Source: an uncultured Verrucomicrobiota bacterium
GTDB lineage: Bacteria; Verrucomicrobiota; Verrucomicrobiia; Limisphaerales; UBA1319
DNA length: 40,364 nucleotides
Direction of reading: 5' to 3'
Assembly (NCBI GenBank): GCA_903845125.1
Contig: CAIMWS010000435.1
Location: 1-40,364 of the forward strand
In this document: one piece after another, positions 35,801-40,364 of the stretch
Position numbering within the stretch: the first letter of the stretch is position 1
How the letters are laid out: every line of letters starts with the position of its first letter
Notes under the pieces: model-generated
Database searches by the model: none
What the model was told of the DNA's origin: nothing
Seen by the model: only the letters and a program-made list of their open reading frames with translations
Translations under genes and position numbers: made by a program

Positions 35801-35949
35801 TTCGTGATGTGGCCATCCATCCAGTACCAATAGCACCGCGGTTTGGTGGCCTCCGGCGGATGGGCGAAACTTTGCGCCAAATCGTCGGCCGCGCCAGCGC
35901 CCGCCTGGGCCAGCGCCGCCATCAACAGCAACCAGGGAATCCGTTTCAT
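32899..35949 (-). CDS. Secreted GH106-family alpha-L-rhamnosidase
   Basis: The start at 35949 (MKRIPWLLLMAALAQAGAGA) gives 1016 residues with a signal peptide. The mature protein opens as GH106 enzymes do: FAHPPEATKPRCYWYWMDGH, LEAMRRVGIGEGYIGVISGQ, LGVDIGLFNSPGWSQSGGP. The barrel contains VVADSYEMGPENWTDGFA with candidate acidic residues and WLENYGHWGFPSEFLKYGG. C-terminally, a GEMDIYFLSNQA beta-sandwich and a galactose-binding-like domain (FLDLGRVEAMARVRVNGREMG) complete the family layout. GH106 inverts alpha-L-rhamnoside bonds in pectin and other glycans. Fourteen extra codons before 35949 appear non-coding. It is a core enzyme of the cluster. Confidence 0.92.
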   Translation of the reverse strand: MKRIPWLLLMAALAQAGAGAADDLAQSFAHPPEATKPRCYWYWMDGHITKAGLTKDLEAMRRVGIGEGYIGVISGQSGMPARGQGQALTAEWWSYIEHAIREGGRLGVDIGLFNSPGWSQSGGPWVKPTQAMRYVVLPEMRLRGSQRFAGRLPRPAGDFQDLAVLAFPAPAGEDERAKITARTPAAIQFEMPAAFTARSVTVQPVKAVNVSAELQASEDGQAWRTVKKFRIDRHNLEVNVGPVPLAPVVASFPAVSARCFRLTFSAACELGDIRLSPAARVESGAEKQLAKMFQDPLPPFDFYSWPVPAEPESADLVVQPTAVLDLSAALAPDGTLRWEVPAGEWIVLRTGLAPTGTKNSPAPPEATGLEVDKMNREALKAHFEAFVGHLLQRLPAGDRKAWKHVVADSYEMGPENWTDGFAADFRQRYGYDPLRWLPVLSGRMVGSADQSDRFLWDLRRLVADRVARDYVGGLRDLCREHGLKMWLENYGHWGFPSEFLKYGGSCDEISGEFWVGGELGSVELRDASSAAHTYGLPVVWAEAFTGGPAFINTPRDLKARGDWAFCEGINQFVLHVCIHQPWEDRRPGINAGWGTEFNRHNTWFDYAQPWVDYLRRCTVMLQTGRPVADVAYFIGEDAPKMAGTRQPGLPPGYDFDYINAEVIENRLAVKDGRFVLPDGMSYRLLVLPPSATMRPGLLKQIRNLVNAGGAVLGPAPQRSPSLENHPACDAEVQRLAGELWGQGRIMAGITLAEAFQRLQVPADVACPKDILWKHRASGEMDIYFLSNQAARERTETISFRVTGRAPELWWPDTGNREDAPCQVKDGRTTLALTFDPAGSVFVVFRKQAAPSAIRRLALQPVGTVAGPWQVEFPSTRAVFDQLVSWTTHASPEIKYHSGSATYRADFQVAEVKPGMFLDLGRVEAMARVRVNGREMGTLWKLPYKVDISGAVQRGENKLEVEVVNPWLNRLVGDEQPGATKRVTFTTMKTFSAQTKLQPAGLLGTVTVLAGDYVEVK

Positions 35950-36058
35950 ATTCTGTCTGCCTTTCAATCCACCGCCTTCCCAGCGGCTCATTCAACCTGC
36001 CACGCCCCGGGGTTTCTCCTCCCGGCGCGCACTGGCCCCCTTTATTTGTTCCGGCTTC

Positions 36059-37168
36059 TTAACGGGTGTTTGGTACGACCGGCTTGGTGGCCGGATTGGC
36101 CCATTGGTAGCGGGCGGAGATGGCCGCATACCAGCGCTCCGCGTGAACCAGCAGCCCGCGCGGGCCAAAGTGAATGCCGTCGTGCCGGTAATCGGGGCTG
36201 CCCACCAGGTCGTTGGTATCGGGGCCGGCGAAGGCGATGCCTTTTTCCCATAGGGCGTGCTGGGCGCGCAGGACGCCCGCCATCCCTTCGTGCCAGTCGT
36301 TGCCGCCCTGGGGTGGGCAGTAGCAATTGCCCGCCACAAACCAGTCCACCGCCCAGCCCAGCTGCCGGCGGCTGAAGTCGATCATCTGCAGGGCTTCCCG
36401 CTCGTATTGTTCACCCGGCGTGAAATCGGGCCGGCCCGCATCCGCTTCCCCCTGCACCCAGAGCACGGCGCGGAAACCGCCGTGGCCAAACCACTTCGCC
36501 CGCTCGACGAGCCGCTCGATATTGCCCGACGCCGCCCCCGGCACCCACTCCCGGACCCGCAGCCAATTGACCGTGGCCGAGCGGAAACAGACCGGCGCCC
36601 GGGTGGACCGCGAAAGCAGGTCGCCCAGGATGGGCCAGGGGGTGCCGCCCTCGCCCACGGCATTGGGGATCGGATCGGCGGCCGGAGTGAACTGCTTGCC
36701 GTCGAAATACACGGAGAGAGTTTCCACCGATTTTTGCCGGGGCGACCCGTAATTGACCGAGTTGGACTGCCCGGCGGTGATGAACACATCCCCCACCCCC
36801 ACCCGCTCCACCACCGCCTCTGCCAGCACGGCCGGCTCGGCGGCCGCTTTGCGAAAGCGGACGGTGAGTTTATACCAGCCGCCGGTTTCCAGCTTCAGGC
36901 GGCTGTCGAAACGGTGGTCCTTGATTTGATCCCCCTGGGCCACGACGGTCCAGGCCACGGCTTTGCCCCGCAGGCCGGAGGCCAGTTCCGCCTGCACCTC
37001 CACCAAGCCAGCCTCCTCCGGAACCAGGCCAGCCACCCGCACCTCCGCCCACTCGGCGGCATTCCGTTGAAACACCTGCCGCTCCAGCGGGAAATCCAGC
37101 GCCGCGCCGGCCATCGTGGCCGCCCAGATCATGGCTGCGGCGCACCACCCACTCGTTGTTGTTCTCAT
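36059..37168 (-). CDS. Secreted sialate O-acetylesterase-like (SASA-domain) carbohydrate esterase
   Basis: Starting at 37168 the product has 369 residues with an N-terminal hydrophobic stretch (WCAAAMIWAATMAGAALDF). An N-terminal beta-domain (about 25-125) precedes the SASA/CE6-like catalytic domain: FITAGQSNSVNYG with nucleophile S135, WVQGEADAGRPDF, and DGIHFGPRG with the Asp-His pair near residue 335. This fold deacetylates O-acetylated sugars. A longer frame from 37477 overlaps the neighbouring gene and is not needed. It starts 20 nt after the 739-aa protein gene. Confidence 0.88.
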   Translation of the reverse strand: MRTTTSGWCAAAMIWAATMAGAALDFPLERQVFQRNAAEWAEVRVAGLVPEEAGLVEVQAELASGLRGKAVAWTVVAQGDQIKDHRFDSRLKLETGGWYKLTVRFRKAAAEPAVLAEAVVERVGVGDVFITAGQSNSVNYGSPRQKSVETLSVYFDGKQFTPAADPIPNAVGEGGTPWPILGDLLSRSTRAPVCFRSATVNWLRVREWVPGAASGNIERLVERAKWFGHGGFRAVLWVQGEADAGRPDFTPGEQYEREALQMIDFSRRQLGWAVDWFVAGNCYCPPQGGNDWHEGMAGVLRAQHALWEKGIAFAGPDTNDLVGSPDYRHDGIHFGPRGLLVHAERWYAAISARYQWANPATKPVVPNTR

Positions 37169-37188
37169 ATGTTCAATCTTCAGCTGGT

Positions 37189-39408
37189 TCAATTGCCGGT
37201 TTTGATGCGCAGCATCGCGCACCCCCGCCGCAGCGGGGCTTTGACACTGAGCACGCCATCCTGGAATCCGGATGCGGCCGCCAGGGCGGCTTCGTTCCCC
37301 GGGTGCAGCACCTCGCACCGGGCGTGATCCAATCCGGGCACATTCCGGATCCGCACGGTGGTCGAATCCAATTTGCCGCCGAAGGTCAGCGGCGCCACAT
37401 AGCCACCGGGAACCTGGAACAGGTTGGCCTTGACCCCGGGGCCGGCGGTTTCGATGCAATCCGGCTCGAGCATCCATTTCTTGCCGCGCAGGGTGTCGAG
37501 CAGTGGGCCGTAATCGAGGTAATATCGGTCCACCTCCGGGCTGGGATGCAGGGAGTGGTCGTTGCCCGGAAACGGCGCCATGGGATAAACCCCGAGGTAC
37601 AGGTATTTGTGGAAGTACAGCTCAGGATCGGGTTTAAGGTTGCCCGCGTCGGAGGTCCAGCCCAGGGCCGGCTTGCGCACGCAGAGCAGGGCGGTGGTAT
37701 TGAGGGGCGCGCCGTCGTAGGTGAATTCGTCGAAAATGCCATCCACCTCCCGCAGGAGGTCGATGCGTTTGTCGTGGTTGTTCACAAAGACCACCTGGCG
37801 CGCCTGGTGGAACAGGGGCCCCAGCCGGTCCATGAGCCCCCGCCAGGAGTTGAGGAGCGAACGGGCGGGCCGGCCTTCGTACCAGCTCATTCCATCATCG
37901 CGCTGCTCGTTGTACATTCGCAGCCAATCCATGCGGTCGATGCAGATGCCGGACGCATCCGGGATCTCCCGGAGGTGGCGGCGCGCCTGGTCCAGCAGAA
38001 ATTGCTGGTAAGCCGGTTCGGCACAATCCAGGACGATGGCGTCTTCCCAGGTGAAGTAGGGGCCGCCCACCCGTGTGCGTGGGTAGAAACCCAGCTGGCC
38101 TGGCTGGGTCCGGTCAGGAACCCGCAGGATGGCGTCCGCCAACCGGCCATAAAGGTAATCGTTGCAATCCCGCCACAGATCCTGATCCCGCAGCGCCTGG
38201 CGCACGGGGGCGGGGTATTTCACCCGGGCTCCAAACTCGGTCACATTGAAATAGCTCAGCACATGGAATCCCTGCTGGCGCATGCTCCGCGAATAACCGC
38301 GCATGGCGGCCACGGTGGTCTCGCCGCCGCCGAACCGCCGCCACGGTTCCGCCTCACCCACGGGCGGCAGGAACATGCCCATGTAGGGAAAATCGAAGCT
38401 CGCTTTCCAGTTGGTCCGGAACGCCATGCGCTTCATCTTGGCCGCGTCAAAGGCGGTCTCGTGGGCGGAGTAGGCGCCCGTGCCGGCCAGCTCGTCGGCC
38501 ACCGGATTGACCGGGTCGAAATACTCCGGGTAGCGCCGGGTCATCCAGCGCAAACCGCCCCGCCAGCCGGCCTCGTGGGCGGTGAGATCGGCGGCAAAGC
38601 GGACGTGGGCTTGGTCCGAGAGGCGGAGGAAAGACCTCTGGAAGGCCAATTCGCCGGCCGCCTTCACGGATAATGCCAGGTCCAGGATCGGATCCACCGG
38701 GCTCAACGCCAGGCTTAAACCCACGCCGTCCCGTTCGCGCGAGAGAGTCGCCAGGGGGATGCAGAGCAGGTCGCCAGAAAACGGGCAGAAGGCAATGCGG
38801 GGATTGTCATAACGGAAAGGGGGGGCGCCATACCAAAGCGTGGCCTCGGCGAAGGGCCGGGGCTGCAGGGGATCGGCCCAGTTTCCGCCCGCGCCGGGCG
38901 GGACCAGGGCGCTGTCCGCCGGCGGAAGGACTTTGGCGCCCATCCGGGGATCGCTCCAGGGCGCCCAGAGGGCCGTGTTTTCAGGTGCGGTCCGCAGGCA
39001 GGTTTCGATCACGGTGCTCCAGGGGGCTCCCTCCCCGGCGATATCCACCTCCCAGCGGACGCTGTTGCCGGCGGGGGTGAACTGGTCGGTCACCGTGCAG
39101 GCGTGCCCTGGCTGGCCAATCCATTTGCGGGTGAAAAGCCATCCGCCACCGGGAAGTTCCCGGGCCAGCGGCTGGCCCTCGGGCCGGCAGCCTGCCAGAC
39201 GCGTGCCGCCGGTGACCGGCCACCCCAGTTTTTGCTGGCCGACCAGGCAGCCGGCGATCTCCCCGCTGGCATTCAGCTGGACCACCAGGTTCGGAGCGGC
39301 AACCTCGTATTCAATTTTGGTAGCGCCCGGCCGGGCGATTTCGCCAGCCAGGCAAGGGATGCCCAGGCAGGCCGCCCAGGCCGCGCTGATGGCCAGTCGC
39401 TGGATCAT
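37189..39408 (-). CDS. Secreted putative glycoside hydrolase, family unassigned
   Basis: The 739-residue protein has a signal peptide (LAISAAWAACLGIPCLAGE). Residues about 30-290 look like a beta-sandwich (YEVAAPNLVVQLNASGEIAG) of the kind that precedes catalytic barrels in GH31/36-type enzymes. The central part has barrel-like strands: FHVLSYFNVTEFG, SGICIDRMDW, VVFVNNHDKRIDLLREVDG and IFDEFTYDGAPLN. Candidate catalytic acids are the Asp of CIDRMDW and the acidic residues of DEFTYDG. A beta-rich C-terminal domain follows (YVAPLTFGGKLDSTTVRIRN). I cannot name its family; the cluster supports a role on a fucose/rhamnose glycan. Its gene starts 3 nt after the fucosidase stop. Confidence 0.75.
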   Translation of the reverse strand: MIQRLAISAAWAACLGIPCLAGEIARPGATKIEYEVAAPNLVVQLNASGEIAGCLVGQQKLGWPVTGGTRLAGCRPEGQPLARELPGGGWLFTRKWIGQPGHACTVTDQFTPAGNSVRWEVDIAGEGAPWSTVIETCLRTAPENTALWAPWSDPRMGAKVLPPADSALVPPGAGGNWADPLQPRPFAEATLWYGAPPFRYDNPRIAFCPFSGDLLCIPLATLSRERDGVGLSLALSPVDPILDLALSVKAAGELAFQRSFLRLSDQAHVRFAADLTAHEAGWRGGLRWMTRRYPEYFDPVNPVADELAGTGAYSAHETAFDAAKMKRMAFRTNWKASFDFPYMGMFLPPVGEAEPWRRFGGGETTVAAMRGYSRSMRQQGFHVLSYFNVTEFGARVKYPAPVRQALRDQDLWRDCNDYLYGRLADAILRVPDRTQPGQLGFYPRTRVGGPYFTWEDAIVLDCAEPAYQQFLLDQARRHLREIPDASGICIDRMDWLRMYNEQRDDGMSWYEGRPARSLLNSWRGLMDRLGPLFHQARQVVFVNNHDKRIDLLREVDGIFDEFTYDGAPLNTTALLCVRKPALGWTSDAGNLKPDPELYFHKYLYLGVYPMAPFPGNDHSLHPSPEVDRYYLDYGPLLDTLRGKKWMLEPDCIETAGPGVKANLFQVPGGYVAPLTFGGKLDSTTVRIRNVPGLDHARCEVLHPGNEAALAAASGFQDGVLSVKAPLRRGCAMLRIKTGN

Positions 39409-39411
39409 GGA

Positions 39412-40364
39412 TTATGGCCTGGTTGAATCGGGGCGCACGATTTTGATCAGCGTCCCATCGACCACCGGGGTGTCGAGTGTCAGCGCGATCACCGTGTAGA
39501 GCGGCTCGCGGCTGGAGGGCCGGGTGAGGTCGATCCCTTTTTCCGTCTGCTGGAAAACCACGGGTTCGCCGCCCGCCACGGTTTTCGCCGCCGTGACTTT
39601 CCCGATGGGCGCGGGGAGCCGGAGCCGATCGCCCTGCCACTGCTTCACAAACAGATAGATCGTGCTGCCTCGGTGCGTGGCCCCACCCCAGGCGCCATTC
39701 TCATAGGGGCCCCCCCGCGTGCCGTAAACCGCCGCCGCGCGCGGCTTGATCCAATCGCCCATTTCCTTAAGGCGCGCCACCTGGCGGGCTTCGATCTCCC
39801 CGGTGGGCATCGGCCCGATATTGAGCAGCAGGTTGCCGCCGCCGGTCACACAGCTGACCAGAATGTTCAGCGCTTCCTCCAGGGAATACATTTTCCCGTC
39901 CGGCAGCCAGGACCATTGGCCGCCCACCAGCGTCATGCAGGATTCCCAGTCGCTCTGCAGCTGCATATGCCCCACGGACTGCTCCGGGGTCCCGAAATCG
40001 CCCGCGGTCATTTTCCGGATCTCCGGCGAGGCCGGGCCACGGTCTTCCGGCGAGGCCGGCCCGCAAAATGCGGCGGCCCGGTTGTTCACCACCAAGCCGG
40101 GCTGGAGCCGGTACATCATCGAAAAAAGCTCATCGAATTTCCACTTGCCCCAGTCGCGGCCGCCCACGTGGTCAAACCACATCACATCCACCTTGCCGTA
40201 GTTGCTGAGCAACTCCTCCACCTGGCCGCGGTAGAAGGCGTCGTATTTCCGATTATCGCCCACGAGGTAATCGGGGTGATACCAATCCCGGGTGGAATAA
40301 TACAACCCCAGCTTCATCCCCTCCTGGTGGCAGGCTTCGGCGAATTGCTGGATGAGATCCCGGC
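39412..40364 (-). CDS. GH29 alpha-L-fucosidase (partial, N-terminus outside the window)
   Basis: The frame is open to the right edge, so the N-terminal part is missing; about 317 residues are visible. GH29 landmarks: MKLGLYYSTRDWYHPDY, VDVMWFDHVGGRDWG carrying the usual nucleophile Asp, LQPGLVVNNR, GDFGTPEQ, and NLLLNIGPMPTGEI near the catalytic-domain end. A C-terminal beta-domain (HRGSTIYLFVKQWQGDRL) follows. These retaining enzymes remove L-fucose from glycans. Between NNR and GDFGTPEQ there is an extra loop with a tandem duplication, described separately. The next gene starts 3 nt after the stop. Confidence 0.92.
   Translation of the reverse strand, partial: RDLIQQFAEACHQEGMKLGLYYSTRDWYHPDYLVGDNRKYDAFYRGQVEELLSNYGKVDVMWFDHVGGRDWGKWKFDELFSMMYRLQPGLVVNNRAAAFCGPASPEDRGPASPEIRKMTAGDFGTPEQSVGHMQLQSDWESCMTLVGGQWSWLPDGKMYSLEEALNILVSCVTGGGNLLLNIGPMPTGEIEARQVARLKEMGDWIKPRAAAVYGTRGGPYENGAWGGATHRGSTIYLFVKQWQGDRLRLPAPIGKVTAAKTVAGGEPVVFQQTEKGIDLTRPSSREPLYTVIALTLDTPVVDGTLIKIVRPDSTRP
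40022..40059. repeat. In-frame 24-bp-period duplication in the fucosidase gene
   Basis: TCCGGCGAGGCCGG occurs at 40022-40035 and again at 40046-40059, a period of 24 bp or eight codons. The protein reads GPASPED then GPASPEI. It lies in the loop between the NNR and TPEQ landmarks, so it probably lengthens a surface loop without breaking the fold. Confidence 0.75.

Noticed and set aside
33628..36375. Plus-strand frame of 915 codons opposite the GH106 rhamnosidase
   Set aside because: Antisense shadow of a well supported gene; low-complexity His/Arg/Gly-rich product.

Overview
The window looks like a piece of a GC-rich Verrucomicrobiota chromosome, probably from the Pedosphaera/Limisphaera side of the phylum. 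This is inferred from gene content, not from a marker gene. The clues are a Tat-exported Gfo/Idh oxidoreductase, several secreted GH106-type glycosidases with a GH29 fucosidase, a PQQ-propeller secreted protein, and a small exported protein with a C-terminal module of a kind I associate with this phylum. I saw no rRNA, tRNA, CRISPR array or insertion sequence.

Layout. (1) 1-1864, minus: the first two thirds of glnE, cut by the window edge. (2) 2510-10555, plus: a tight five-gene operon of a FadL-type outer-membrane channel, a receiver-kinase protein, a FabF-like ketosynthase whose nucleophilic Cys is Ser, a nine-helix membrane GAF kinase, and a third kinase with a degenerate receiver and a Cys-rich insert. 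Three genes have overlapping ends (35 or 4 nt), which suggests translational coupling. No DNA-binding regulator is encoded. (3) 10629-12997, minus: a zinc alcohol dehydrogenase and a secreted PQQ-propeller protein. (4) 13386-14171, minus: a SAM methyltransferase. (5) 14561-18701, plus: Tat Gfo/Idh oxidoreductase, a DUF4240-like protein, a small exported protein and an aldose-epimerase-like exported protein. (6) 18790-26096, minus: a six-gene operon of class I glutamine amidotransferase, Fe-alcohol dehydrogenase, aldehyde dehydrogenase, GS-like ligase, OPA/GlpT-type transporter and HAD phosphatase. (7) 26428 to the window end, minus: a polysaccharide-utilisation cluster with GH29, an unassigned 739-aa secreted protein, a SASA esterase, two GH106-type enzymes, an alpha/beta-hydrolase, a CBM9-like protein, an SGNH hydrolase, and a short degenerate copy of a GH106-type gene.

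How the genes may work together. Region 6 reads as a complete route: import of an organophosphate, removal of phosphate, gamma-glutamylation of the freed amino alcohol, two oxidations, and hydrolysis of the gamma-glutamyl amide. Phosphoethanolamine is my favoured substrate, by inference. Region 7 would deacylate and depolymerise a rhamnose- and fucose-containing glycan outside the cytoplasm. Region 2 is the most unusual: a hydrophobic-ligand channel, a probably condensation-dead ketosynthase and three kinases in one transcript may form a lipid- or acyl-responsive signalling unit. The gene arrangements are read directly from the sequence; the pathway roles are inference.
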